Assembly (NCBI GenBank): GCA_903917565.1
Contig: CAIXBB010000030.1
Coordinates: 29,040 to 93,039, forward strand
Direction of reading: 5' to 3'
DNA length: 64,000 nucleotides
From: an uncultured cyanobacterium
GTDB lineage: Bacteria; Cyanobacteriota; Cyanobacteriia; PCC-6307; Cyanobiaceae
Shown here piece after piece: positions 27,505 to 40,862 of this stretch. The notes below the pieces were generated by a model. The model was not told the origin of the DNA. It did no database searches and saw nothing but the letters and a program-made list of their open reading frames with translations. Within the stretch, counting starts at the first letter, position 1, and the number at the start of each line of letters is the position of its first letter. The position numbers and the translations under genes were made by a program.

Positions 27505-28023
27505 TCAGGGGCTGCCGGTCGGTGGGGGGCGGAGAACGCCGCCATTGCCCCGGTCGCTCGGGGGTGGGCTGGGGCGGCCGCCTGGGCCTGAGGACGGCAT
27601 CGGCGAGACGGGGGAGGGATCCTGATCCAGCTGGGGGCGCCGCACCGCGCGGCTCTGCATGTCGGCCAGGGCCGCACGCCATTGCTCCTGTTGCCGCTCG
27701 AGGGCTTCGAGCCGCTGGGCACCGGCTTCCAGGGTCTGCAGGCGTCCCACCATCGCCCGCTGCTGCTCCTCCAGTACCGAGGTGCGATCGAGGGCCCGGC
27801 TGTTCTCCAGTCTCTGCAGGCGCTGCTCCAGTCGCATCAGCCGCTGGCTCTGCTCCAGCGTCTTGCTCAGGATCACCAGGAACAGCACCGCCAGCATGGT
27901 GCTCAGGCCGATCTGCAGCCAGCCGGTCCAGAGGGGCGGTCCGGGGGGTGCCGGCAGGGGGCGCCGGGACCCGTCGTCGTCGCGGTCGGTGATCGAGACC
28001 ATGCGCCCCCTGTGTTGCCCCAT
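27505..28023 (-). CDS. Single-pass membrane protein with coiled coil, function unknown
   Basis: A 172-residue protein I do not recognise. A polar, proline-rich N-terminus of about 35 residues is followed by one hydrophobic helix (WLQIGLSTMLAVLFLVILS), a Leu/Gln/Arg-rich coiled coil (about residues 55-125, LMRLEQRLQRLENS and on), and a low-complexity Pro/Ser/Gly tail. This suggests an inner-membrane or thylakoid-anchored protein that dimerises through the coil. The start could also be the ATG eight codons in. It lies 23 bases downstream of the ATP-grasp gene on the same strand and may be co-transcribed. Confidence 0.6.
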   Translation of the reverse strand: MGQHRGRMVSITDRDDDGSRRPLPAPPGPPLWTGWLQIGLSTMLAVLFLVILSKTLEQSQRLMRLEQRLQRLENSRALDRTSVLEEQQRAMVGRLQTLEAGAQRLEALERQQEQWRAALADMQSRAVRRPQLDQDPSPVSPMPSSGPGGRPSPPPSDRGNGGVLRPPPTGSP

Positions 28024-28046
28024 CCTGCCCTGCGTGGGCCGGGCCG

Positions 28047-29558
28047 TCAGGCCCCGCTGCGGGCGCTGGCGCCGGCCAGCAGCTCCGCCACCGTGGATCG
28101 GTAGACGGCCGAGGCCTGCTCGGGATCGCGGCCGATGCAGGTCATGCCCAGCTTGCCGAACTCCGAAAGGCAGCCCAGCAGGTGAAAGACGCTGCCCTGC
28201 AGTCGGGCGGGGTCGTAGTGGAGGCCGGCCTCGGCCACGATGTCAATCAGGTCAAGCGGCATCAGGCCCCGCAGGCGGGGGTCGCTGAAGTTGTCGGTGG
28301 CGCGGTAGTGCAACGGTTGCCCGGTGGGGGAGAGGAAGCGACCCGTGGCGGGCTCAAGGCTGCCGGCGGTGATCGCCCGCAGGGCCATGAAGGGATGGGT
28401 GGTGCCGCCCTGGCGCAGGTTGACCTCGATGGCCTGAAGATCCCATCGCTCACCGAAGCGGCGGGCGATGAAATCGACCCCGTAGCGCTCAAGGGCCCCT
28501 TCCGCGGCGAGGGCCTGGCCGACGGCCTGGCCGTGCTCCATCAACGCCACCCGATAGGGCTCGGCGGCGGGGAAGCAGCAGCCCAGGTAGGTCTGGCCTC
28601 CGACGCCACCGAGGATCTGCTCATGGGTGGAGAGCACCTGCACCACCCCTCCCGGATGGATCGTGCCCTGCACGCTCGGGGAACGGAGGGAGTCGCCACC
28701 CTCCAGCCAGGCCTCAGCCAGCGCCCCCTGCTGGTCCAGCAGCTCCTTCCAGGCGGCCGCCGGCATCGGCAGGGCGTCCAGGGCCCCCATCAGCCGGGCG
28801 ACCCGCTCCCGCCGGGAGAGACCGGCCAGGGCCAGGGGGGCGAAGTCGAGCCGGGCATTGCCTTCGCCGCTGAATCCCTCGTTCAGCTTGACCACACAAC
28901 TGCCCAGCTCGGGGTTGGCGTCCCAGAGATCGGCCACCGCCTCCGCCAGTTCCTCTGGGCTGTGGGCCAGCGCGCTGCCGGGGGGATGGGGTACGCCGCA
29001 GCGGGCAAAGAGCTCCCGGCTGCCCGCCTTTGTGCCCCAGTAGCCCAGGGCCGGATCGGTACCCAGCAGGGGCACCTGCAGGCACTCGGAGAGCTTCTTC
29101 TCCAGCTCCGTCACCACGTAGCAGTTGATGAAGCTGCGGCCGGGCCGCAGCCGTTCCCGGATCCTCCCCAGCAGGGCCGGACGCTCCAGCAGCTTCTGGG
29201 TGAGCGGTCGGGCGGAGCCGTCGTCCGTGTCAAACAGGTGCAGCCGCCGGCGGGCATGGGAGGTGGGGACCCCGGGCATCAGCTCCAGCACCGCGTCCAC
29301 CACCAGCTCGGGCAACAACTTGCTGGTCACGTAAACCACCTGCACCCCGGGATTGCGAAGCCGCATCAGGGAGAACAGCTGCCGTTCCTCGTAGTGGTGG
29401 GCCCCCGTCACCAGGGCCAGCTGGGAAGAATCCATGGTGAGCGACGGCACCATCAGCAGATCGAAATCCACACCGGCACCCCCGCCACCGGCCTCCCCAT
29501 GCTCCCGGCCCCAAGGGGCCTGCAGCTGCCCCTGCAGTTCGCGGAAGCTCAGGACCAC
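28047..29558 (-). CDS. ATP-grasp carboxylate-amine ligase, PGM1-like peptide ligase family
   Basis: A 503-residue protein resembling the peptide ligase PGM1-related family. The N-terminal 150 residues form a PreATP-like domain (VVYVTSKLLPELVVDAVLEL, then FINCYVVTELEKKLSECL). The ATP-grasp part follows, with GTKAGSRELFARCGVPHPPG, a nucleotide-site Lys in SCVVKLNEGFSGEGNARL, and the metal-binding DLQAIEVNLRQGGTTHPFM near residue 375. PGM1 joins an unusual amino acid to a ribosomal peptide in pheganomycin synthesis; the cyanobacterial homologues are uncharacterised and no precursor peptide is obvious nearby. A ligase forming an amide between a carboxylate and an amine, using ATP, is the safe statement. 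Confidence 0.7.
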   Translation of the reverse strand: MVLSFRELQGQLQAPWGREHGEAGGGGAGVDFDLLMVPSLTMDSSQLALVTGAHHYEERQLFSLMRLRNPGVQVVYVTSKLLPELVVDAVLELMPGVPTSHARRRLHLFDTDDGSARPLTQKLLERPALLGRIRERLRPGRSFINCYVVTELEKKLSECLQVPLLGTDPALGYWGTKAGSRELFARCGVPHPPGSALAHSPEELAEAVADLWDANPELGSCVVKLNEGFSGEGNARLDFAPLALAGLSRRERVARLMGALDALPMPAAAWKELLDQQGALAEAWLEGGDSLRSPSVQGTIHPGGVVQVLSTHEQILGGVGGQTYLGCCFPAAEPYRVALMEHGQAVGQALAAEGALERYGVDFIARRFGERWDLQAIEVNLRQGGTTHPFMALRAITAGSLEPATGRFLSPTGQPLHYRATDNFSDPRLRGLMPLDLIDIVAEAGLHYDPARLQGSVFHLLGCLSEFGKLGMTCIGRDPEQASAVYRSTVAELLAGASARSGA

Positions 29559-29609
29559 GGCGGAATGGGCGGGATGTCGTCATGCTGACCCCAACAGCGG
29601 CCATCGCCA

Positions 29610-29915
29610 ATGGAGCCCTTCGCGGTGAGTGCCCTCGGTTATGGGGCCGCCTCGTTGACCACCCTGAGCCTGTTCCCCCAGGCCGTGAAGACCGTCCGCA
29701 GCGGCGACACCAGCGCCATCTCCCTGCGGATGTATGGCCTGTTCACGCTGGGTGTGCTGGCCTGGGCCGCCTACGGCGTGTTCAAGGCCGATGGGCCGGT
29801 GATCGTCGCCAACCTGATCACCCTGGTGCCGGCGACGGTGGTGCTGGAACGCAAGCTACGGGCACTGCTGGACGGGCAGGAGCGCTGGGGCCGTGGTCCC
29901 CGGGGGGAGGGCTGA
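29610..29915 (+). CDS. SemiSWEET-family (PQ-loop) small transporter
   Basis: A 101-residue protein with three hydrophobic helices, the size of a bacterial SemiSWEET, which dimerises to move sugars by facilitated diffusion. The first helix has the family PQ motif in LFPQAVKTVRSGDTSAIS, and the third has VANLITLVPATVVLE with the conserved Asn. The start ATG at 29610 follows a 51-base gap that separates it from the divergent ATP-grasp gene. The stop at 29915 is one base from the ATG of the first CrcB gene, so the three genes are probably one operon. The substrate is unknown. Confidence 0.85.
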   Translation: MEPFAVSALGYGAASLTTLSLFPQAVKTVRSGDTSAISLRMYGLFTLGVLAWAAYGVFKADGPVIVANLITLVPATVVLERKLRALLDGQERWGRGPRGEG

Positions 29916-29916
29916 G

Positions 29917-30300
29917 ATGGCGGCACCCTTCAGCAATGAGGCCCTGTTCGTCGCCCTCGGAGCGGTACCGGGAGCCTGGTTGCGCTTCCGGGTCGTCAAC
30001 CATTTCGAGCCGATGCTGCCCCGCAAGCACTGGGGCACCTTCGGTGTGAATCTGATCGCCTGTTTCGCCCTCGGACTGCTGGTGAGCCTGCAGACCAGCT
30101 GCGGGTTGGCGGCGGGCCGCACCCTGTTGCTCCTGGGCACGGGATTCCTGGGCAGCTTCAGCACCTTCTCCACCTGGATCGCCGAACTGCACGAGACCCT
30201 GCGCCGGCACCAGCGCCGGGAGGCCCTCCTCCTCTGTGGCGGTTCGGTGCTGGGTGGACTGCTGGCCGTGGGCGCCGGCCTGGCCCTGGGCAGCTCCTAG
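29917..30300 (+). CDS. crcB: CrcB/Fluc fluoride channel subunit 1
   Basis: A 127-residue four-helix protein of the CrcB/Fluc family, dual-topology channels that export toxic fluoride. Key features are GAWLRF near the N-terminus, the pore Asn in GVNLIACFALGLL, and GTGFLGSFSTFSTW with the Phe-box and Ser/Thr track residues near residue 78. The ATG at 29917 is taken because it starts MAAPFSNEAL just after the SemiSWEET stop; a GTG farther upstream is unlikely. A second, different CrcB follows eight bases later. I see no fluoride riboswitch motif in the short region upstream of the operon. Confidence 0.9.
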   Translation: MAAPFSNEALFVALGAVPGAWLRFRVVNHFEPMLPRKHWGTFGVNLIACFALGLLVSLQTSCGLAAGRTLLLLGTGFLGSFSTFSTWIAELHETLRRHQRREALLLCGGSVLGGLLAVGAGLALGSS

Positions 30301-30307
30301 GCACGCC

Positions 30308-30742
30308 ATGGCAACGTCCCCGACCGGAGGCCCACCCACCCTGCGCCGCGAAGCACGGGACCTGTTGCTGGTGGCCGCCGGCGCGGTGCCCGGTGCCCTG
30401 CTGCGCTGGCGCCTGGAGGACCTGGGCAAGGGCCTGGAGGGCGTGCATGTCGGGCTGATCGAGTCCGATCTGGTGGCCAACCTCCTGGGGACGTTTCTGA
30501 TCGGCGTGGTCGCGGGGCTGCCGGCCCCCCGGCCCCGGCTGATGCTGCTGGCGGGCATCGGCTTCTGCGGGTCGCTCACCACCTTCAGCAGCTGGATGCT
30601 GGAGATCAGCCTGGCGCTGCGGCGCGGGCGCCCCGACGAAGCCGTGGCCGTGGTGCTGATCAGCCTGGTGGGGGGGCTGGTGGCAGTGAGCGTGGGCCTG
30701 GCGGTGGGCCGCTGGCTTGGCCAGGGGCGCGTCAGGCGCTGA
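30308..30742 (+). CDS. crcB: CrcB/Fluc fluoride channel subunit 2
   Basis: A 144-residue CrcB paralogue with GALLRWRL near the N-terminus, the pore Asn in LVANLLGTFLIGVV and the Phe-box GIGFCGSLTTFSSWMLE. It differs from subunit 1 in length and most residues. Species with paired crcB genes often build the channel as a heterodimer of two oppositely oriented subunits, whereas single genes give dual-topology homodimers. The tandem arrangement therefore points to a heterodimer here. The 3' end overlaps the convergent HD-hydrolase gene by 11 bases. Confidence 0.88.
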   Translation: MATSPTGGPPTLRREARDLLLVAAGAVPGALLRWRLEDLGKGLEGVHVGLIESDLVANLLGTFLIGVVAGLPAPRPRLMLLAGIGFCGSLTTFSSWMLEISLALRRGRPDEAVAVVLISLVGGLVAVSVGLAVGRWLGQGRVRR

Positions 30743-32822
30743 AGGCCTTGCGGGGGGAGATGGGATAGGGAATGCGCCGGTGGCGCATGCGCCGCCAGAC
30801 CCGCACGAAGGCGCGGATCACCAGTTCGAGTTCCGCGCGCGAAATGCCGCTGCCATCGAGCTGGCCATCGTTCTGCCGGGCCTCCACGAGACGTCGCACC
30901 ATCGCCCGGGCCTCGACCTCCGTGGTGCCTGGCGGCAGGGAACGCAGGGCGGCCTCGCAACCATCTGCCAACATCAATATCGCCGTCTCCCGGCTGCGGG
31001 GGGCGGGTCCCCGGTAGCGGAACTGCTCTTCCCTCACCGCAGGATCCCGCTCCTTGGCCTGGTGGAGGAAGTAGCCCATCTTGAGCCTGCCCTGGTGCTC
31101 GGGAATGAAATCCGCCAGGGGGCGGGGAAGCCGGTAGCGGCGGGCCAGCTTCAGACCCTCGTCGACATGGGCCTGGAGGATGGCGGCGCTGGCGAAGGGA
31201 TCATCGAGTTCGTCGTGGGGATTGGCGCCGGTCTCCTGGTTCTCGATGAACCATTGGGGGCCGTGCAGCTTGCCGACGTCGTGGTAGAGGGCGCCGGTGC
31301 GGATCAGATCCACATCGGCCTGGATGGCACGGGCCCCCTCCTCCGCCAGACCGCAGATCATGAGCGTGTGCTCGAAGGTGCCCGGCGCCTCCATCGACAA
31401 GCGCCTCAGCAACGGGCGTTCCAGATCGGCCAGTTCCATCAGCCGGGCCCGGGTGAGCAGGCCGAAGAAGCTTTCCACCAAGGGCGCCAGCAGCAGACCC
31501 GCCATCAGCAGACCCGTCACCAGCAGGGCCTCCTGGAGCAGGTCGTTGCCGCTGAAGGGTCCTTGAGAGGCCTCCAGGTCGCGGCTGTTTAACACCTGGA
31601 TCAACAGCCCCTGCAGCAGGACGGCGCCGACGGGGAGCAACAGGGCCAGCTGCAGCAGCTGGGCACGGTTGCGCTGACGCCCGGCCAGCACGGCCGCGAT
31701 TGCCGCCACCATGGCCGCCACCCCCAGTTGGGGCACCAGCAGGCCCTGCACCGGCACCGGCCAGAGCATGGCGGCCACACCCAGCCAGGCCAGGCCTGCC
31801 GCCGTACCCAGGCCCTGGGAGAGGAGCAGGGTGGGGGGTACCAGCAGGGCCAGGGGGCTCACCTGGTTGCCGAGCCAGAGCTTGCATCCCTGCACCAGCA
31901 CCAGCATCGCCAGCGCCAGCAGGGCCTGACGCGGTTCGAGGCTGGCCCGCCAGCGCCGCATCACCAAAAGCATCACAGCGCAGGCGGCGAGGGCCTCACT
32001 GAAGCGGACCAGCCAGGCCAGGGGGCGGGGGCGATGGTTGACCAGGTCGAAGTGCTCCAGCACATCAAACGACTGGGGGCTGATCGCCTCCCCCTGACGG
32101 GTGATCAGGTCGTTCTTGCTGACCCGGATCGTCGGCAGCCCCTGGCGGGTGAGCAGGTCCTCGATCCGGCGCTGGCTGAGGAAGCTGTCGCTGCGCAGAT
32201 TGGTACGACCCTGCAGGCTGCTGGCCAGCAGACGGCTGCCCAGGCTGCGGGCGGGCCGTGGCAGGTTGTTGAGCTGAAGCACCGCGGCCTGCAGCAGCTG
32301 GCCCTCGGAAAGGCTCGCCACGACCCCCTGGCTGAGCATGCGCTGTTGGGCCTGGCGCAGGGAAACCTTCCAGGCCACCAGCTGGGGGGGCGTCAGGCCG
32401 GTGAGCCAGAGGCGCTCCTCTTTGGTGAGGTTGAGGGTATCGGGCCGGGGCTGGTCTTCGGCCAGCTTCTCTCGGACGCTCTGCAACCGTTGCTCCAGCC
32501 GCTGCACCAGGGCCTCGCTGGCCTGGGGGTCAACCACCTGGATCTGGCTGCGGGGCAGCATCTGGCTGCGGCGCTGCTCCAGGTCAGTGCTGTCGATCAC
32601 CGTCGCATCGGCAGGTGCGCGGACGGTGAAGGGGGCCGCCATGCCGGGACGCAGGCTCGGCTCCACCAGCCAGGGCCAGCTGGAGAGCAGGGCCACCAGA
32701 AGGCAGAGCAGCAGGACGAGCAGCGAACCGCCACTCCGCCAGGCCACCAGGGCTTGGCGGGGACGCTCGAGCCGCAGCAGTTGGCGCCAGAGTCCCCTGA
32801 TCCGCCGCAGCCCCAATTTCAT
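30732..32822 (-). CDS. 7TM-HD family phosphohydrolase (PgpH-like)
   Basis: A 696-residue membrane protein: one N-terminal helix (about 33-50), an extracytoplasmic domain of some 230 residues, a multi-helix block (about 285-450), and a cytosolic HD domain. The HD motif is ALYHDVGK with His514 and Asp515; the upstream metal ligand is in [16 protein letters not shown]; further His and Asp occur in [14 protein letters not shown] and MLADGCEA. This is the architecture of PgpH, a c-di-AMP phosphodiesterase. c-di-AMP controls potassium transport in many bacteria, and a KimA-like permease is also in the window, but the nucleotide specificity here is inferred. Confidence 0.85.
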   Translation of the reverse strand: MKLGLRRIRGLWRQLLRLERPRQALVAWRSGGSLLVLLLCLLVALLSSWPWLVEPSLRPGMAAPFTVRAPADATVIDSTDLEQRRSQMLPRSQIQVVDPQASEALVQRLEQRLQSVREKLAEDQPRPDTLNLTKEERLWLTGLTPPQLVAWKVSLRQAQQRMLSQGVVASLSEGQLLQAAVLQLNNLPRPARSLGSRLLASSLQGRTNLRSDSFLSQRRIEDLLTRQGLPTIRVSKNDLITRQGEAISPQSFDVLEHFDLVNHRPRPLAWLVRFSEALAACAVMLLVMRRWRASLEPRQALLALAMLVLVQGCKLWLGNQVSPLALLVPPTLLLSQGLGTAAGLAWLGVAAMLWPVPVQGLLVPQLGVAAMVAAIAAVLAGRQRNRAQLLQLALLLPVGAVLLQGLLIQVLNSRDLEASQGPFSGNDLLQEALLVTGLLMAGLLLAPLVESFFGLLTRARLMELADLERPLLRRLSMEAPGTFEHTLMICGLAEEGARAIQADVDLIRTGALYHDVGKLHGPQWFIENQETGANPHDELDDPFASAAILQAHVDEGLKLARRYRLPRPLADFIPEHQGRLKMGYFLHQAKERDPAVREEQFRYRGPAPRSRETAILMLADGCEAALRSLPPGTTEVEARAMVRRLVEARQNDGQLDGSGISRAELELVIRAFVRVWRRMRHRRIPYPISPRKAFSA

Positions 32823-32903
32823 GAACCCACGCTAGCCAATGCACGAGGGCGCTCCATCCGGGAGTTGTCGGTGCAAGCTGGGGGAAGGCACCGCTTGCAT
32901 CCG

Positions 32904-33761
32904 ATGGCCACCCTTCTCGACGGCCGAAGACTGGCGGCGGAGATCGAACGTCGTTTGAGCGCCGTGATCTGCGAAGGGCTGGAGGTGGCGGGCCGATCTC
33001 CCGGCCTGGCGGTGCTCCGGGTGGGGGACGATCCGGCCAGCGGTATCTATGTCGCCAACAAGGAGAAGGCCTGCAGCCGGGTGGGCATCAGCAGCCGTGG
33101 CGGCCATCTGGCGGCGGACACCCCGGCAGAGGAGGTGCTGGCCCTGATCCGGCGCCTCAATGCCGACCCGACGGTCGACGGCATCCTGCTGCAGCTGCCG
33201 CTGCCGGAGGGCCTCGCCGAAGAACCGCTGCTGGGGGCGATCGACCCGGACAAGGATGCCGATGGTCTGCACACCCTCAACCTGGGTCGCCTGCTGAAGG
33301 GGGAACCTGGCCCACGCAGCTGCACGCCGGCCGGGGTGATGGCCCTGCTGCACCGTGCAGACGTGCCGATCGCCGGTGCCCAGGCGTTGGTGGTCGGGCG
33401 CAGCATCCTGGTGGGCAAGCCCATGGCCCTGATGCTCCTGGCCGCCGATGCCACCGTCACCGTGGCCCATTCCCGCACCCATCACCTGGCCGAGGTGGCC
33501 CGGCAGGCCGATCTGCTGGTGGTGGCGGCCGGCCGCCCCCGTCTGATCGGCGCCGTCCATGTCAAGCCGGGCGCGGTGGTGGTGGATGTGGGCATCCACC
33601 GGCTGGACGGGAAACTCTGCGGCGATGTGGATTACAAGACGGTTGAGCCCCTGGCGGCGGCGATCACGCCAGTGCCGGGTGGGGTGGGGCCCATGACGGT
33701 GGCCATGCTGCTGGTGAACACCGTGGTGGCCTGGTGCCATCGCCATGGACTGGAGCATGGC

Positions 33762-33782
<21 letters not shown>
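32904..33782 (+). CDS. folD: Bifunctional methylene-THF dehydrogenase/methenyl-THF cyclohydrolase
   Basis: A 292-residue enzyme interconverting methylene-, methenyl- and 10-formyl-tetrahydrofolate, supplying formyl groups for purines, fMet-tRNA and other formyltransferases. The catalytic Lys lies in [16 protein letters not shown] (Y-x-x-x-K), followed by [12 protein letters not shown] and the NADP-binding [35 protein letters not shown] is the C-terminal signature. The start at the ATG 32904 gives the standard family start [11 protein letters not shown]. The last 21 bases overlap the convergent GGDEF/EAL gene. Confidence 0.97.
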
Positions 33783-38206
<4,424 letters not shown>

Positions 38207-38210
<4 letters not shown>

Positions 38211-39667
38211 GCGATCTCACCGGCCTGAGCGACGACCAGCAGAACGCCGCCGCCGCCTTCGCCGCCTGGCTGACGGCCCCCGCCGACGGCCAACCGTTCG
38301 TGCTGGAGGGCTATGCCGGCACCGGCAAGACGTTCCTGTCGATGCGCTTCCTGGCCCAGGCGGAGCGGGCCGGCCTCTGCTGGACCGTGGTCGCCCCCAC
38401 CCACAAGGCGGTGGGCGTGCTGCGGCATCACCTCGCCCTGGCGGGCCTGCACCCCACCTGGTACCCCTCCACCATTCACCGGCTGCTGCGGCTCAAGCTG
38501 AAGCGGGAGGGGGATCGGGAGCGCTGCGAGGAAACGGCGCAGACCGCCCTGGCCCTCGAGAACCTGGCTCTGGTGCTGGTCGACGAGGCCTCCATGATGG
38601 ATGGCAGCCTGCTGGAGATCACGCTGCGCTGCGCCCAGGCCTACCGCACCCGTCTTGTGTTCGTGGGGGATCCGGCCCAGTTGCCGCCTGTGGGGGAAGA
38701 GCAGAGTCCGGTGTTCGCCATGGCCCGGTCGCAGCGGGTGGCCCTGACCCATGTGGTCCGCCATCAGGGACCGGTGCTGCGCCTGGCCGGCGGCCTGCGG
38801 GAAGGCAGTCTGCCCTGCCGCCGGCCGCCCGTACTGGCCCCGGTCCGCACCAGCGCGGGCCGGGTGTCGCTGCTTGGGCGGGGCGACTGGCTGGCGGCGG
38901 CCCAGGAGGGGCTGCGCCGCAGCGTCGCCGCCGGCGATCCCGACCTGGCCAGGATCCTCTGCTACACCAACCGCTCCCTGGAGCGGCTGGTGCCGATCGC
39001 CCGCCGCGCCCTGCATGGCGCCATGGCGGACCAGCTGCCCGTGCTCCCCGGTGAGGTGCTGATCACCCGCACGGCCGTGATGGCGCCGGCCTGCCGCGAA
39101 GGGGACGCCGCGGCCGAGGAGCCCGACCTGCTGCTGGGCAGCAACCGGGAGCTGGTGGTGCGCGACGTGCGACCCGAACGCTGTGATCTGGCCGATTTCG
39201 GTGTGGACGCCTCCCTCGGGGCTCCTGTGATCGACACCCTCACCGCCACCGTGGAGGCGGGGGAGGCCCAGCTGAACCTTCGGCTGCTGCCGCCCCTCGG
39301 CAGCGGTCCCAGGGCCAGCCTGGAGGGGGTGATGGAGGGGCTGCGGCAGCAGGCCCGCGAGGGGGGCAAGAAGGATGGCAAACCGTTCTGGCGCCGCTAC
39401 TTCCTGGTGCGCGACGCCTTCGCCTCCCTGGGACCGGCCGCCGTGCTCACGGTCCATCGCAGCCAGGGCAGCACCTTCGGCGAAGTCTTCATCGACGAGG
39501 ACGTCTTCTGGCCCCGGGACCTGCTGCTGCGGCAGCGGCTGGTGTACGTGGCGGTGAGCCGGGCCAGCCAGGCGGTGACGCTGATGGCCGGGGCCGGGGA
39601 TGACGCCGAGCGGGAGCACTGGGGACGCTGGCTGCGGGAGGCCGACAGCGGCACAGCGTCCCCCTGA
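38207..39667 (+). CDS. RecD-like SF1B ATP-dependent DNA helicase
   Basis: A 486-residue helicase-like ATPase. Walker A is GYAGTGKTFL, the Ia box is VVAPTHKAVGVL, Walker B is LVLVDEASMMDG, motif III is FVGDPAQLPPVGEE, and the 3' motifs are LTVHRSQGSTFGEVF and RLVYVAVSRAS. This matches the short RecD/Dda-like group, which acts alone rather than within RecBCD. The GTG at 38207 overlaps the stop of the DUF212 gene by GTGA; an earlier GTG at 38192 is possible. Function in replication restart or repair is presumed from homology. Confidence 0.88.
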
Positions 39668-39746
39668 GGTGGACCGACGGGAGCCCAGCACCTAACCTCG
39701 TTCCGTTGGTTCCTATCGGGATCGCACCCTAAATCCTCCCCTCGGA

Positions 39747-40064
39747 ATGACGCCTGTCCCAGCGGATCCGGCGCCTCTGCTGGGCACCGCCCGACCAGTG
39801 GGCAACGCCGCAGTCCGTCCGGACGTGTCCAGTGGATCCGGTGCTGGCGGGGAGATGGCCACCGAAGTGGGGGCCCTGCTGGTCGCGGGTGTCCTCGTGG
39901 GGGTGATTGTGCTCGTGCGGCGCTGGTGGAGGCTGCGCTCACGACCGCCGATGCCGGGACTGCCGAAGGAGCCGGTGTTGCCGTTCTCGCGCCACGGCAC
40001 CATCCACGACCCCAAGTACCTCGGCCGGATTCTCGAGGCCGATGAGCCGCCGGCCGGTCAGTGA
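39747..40064 (+). CDS. Small single-pass membrane protein, unknown
   Basis: A 105-residue protein, unrecognised. A low-complexity N-terminus rich in Pro, Ala and Gly (about 38 residues) precedes one hydrophobic helix (EVGALLVAGVLVGVIVLVRR), then a basic stretch and a conserved-looking tail with PFSRHGTIHDPKYLGRILE. An internal ATG at 39855 would give a 69-residue form that starts just before the helix and may be the real start. It sits alone between the helicase and a convergent GAP-family gene. Confidence 0.5.
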   Translation: MTPVPADPAPLLGTARPVGNAAVRPDVSSGSGAGGEMATEVGALLVAGVLVGVIVLVRRWWRLRSRPPMPGLPKEPVLPFSRHGTIHDPKYLGRILEADEPPAGQ

Positions 40065-40066
40065 TC

Positions 40067-40753
40067 TCAGCCGGCCCGCAGCCCCTCGATCCCCTGCCAG
40101 CCGAGATAGCCGGCCAGGCCGAAGCAGAGGGTCGCCACGATCAGCTCGGCGTTGGCAAACAACCAGCCCTTGCCCGCCTGCAGCAAGGGCAGAAGCCGCT
40201 CCTGGCCCAGCAGCGCCAGCCCCGCCAGGGGCAGCAGCAGCAGGGTGCCAGTGAAAAAACTGAAGACCCCAGTGGTGATCACCTCCCGGGGACGGCTCAA
40301 CCCCGCATCCAGCAGGCTGGCGGCGGTCTTGGCGTAGAGGAACAGATCGTCCGGGCTGGACACCTGCACGGCGGCGCTGAGGCCGAGCAGCATCGGCAGG
40401 GGCAGGGCGCAGAAGCCATCCAGCCGGCGGGTCCAGCCGGGGGGACCCTTCTCCTGGCGGCTGCCCAGCAGACCGTTGAGGCCCAGGGCCAGCAGCCCCC
40501 CCGCCCCCAGCAGGTCAAGGCCCGTGCGCTGATCGGTGCCCTGCTCCATGGTGAGTAGCAGGCCATGGCCCACGCTCAGCAGCAGGGCCATGGCCGCCGC
40601 GGAGGTAAGCAACCACCCCAGCACGAACCAGCTCCCCCTGCGCAGTGGGCTGGGGCCCACCAGGATCAGCAGCAGCAGGCCGATGTGCAGCGGGCTGAAG
40701 CTGATCGCCAGGCCGAATCCGAACAGTTCACGCCAGAGGCTGGTGGGCGGCAT
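40067..40753 (-). CDS. GAP-family (sulfolipid-addressing-like) membrane protein
   Basis: A 228-residue polytopic membrane protein with an N-terminal FGFGLAISFSPLHIGLLLLIL helix, the signature region of the GAP/SfLAP family. About six hydrophobic segments are seen. Mycobacterial relatives take part in moving lipids to the surface; the cyanobacterial role is unknown. The start is the ATG at 40753 (MPPTSLWREL); the frame is open to 41104, but that region is antisense to the Coq4-like gene. The 3' end is three bases from the convergent small membrane gene. Confidence 0.72.
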   Translation of the reverse strand: MPPTSLWRELFGFGLAISFSPLHIGLLLLILVGPSPLRRGSWFVLGWLLTSAAAMALLLSVGHGLLLTMEQGTDQRTGLDLLGAGGLLALGLNGLLGSRQEKGPPGWTRRLDGFCALPLPMLLGLSAAVQVSSPDDLFLYAKTAASLLDAGLSRPREVITTGVFSFFTGTLLLLPLAGLALLGQERLLPLLQAGKGWLFANAELIVATLCFGLAGYLGWQGIEGLRAG

Positions 40754-40862
40754 CGCTGCGATCCGGAACGCCCCATTGTCCGGTGCCGTCGTGCCGTTGC
40801 CACGCTTTTGTTGTGGCGGCCCGGGGGGCATCAGAGTGGGTGTCGGTTGCGTTCCTGTCCCG

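Noticed and set aside
29559..29609. Possible fluoride riboswitch ahead of the SemiSWEET-crcB genes
   Set aside because: The 51-base gap is too short and lacks the conserved GGNGATGG-type core.
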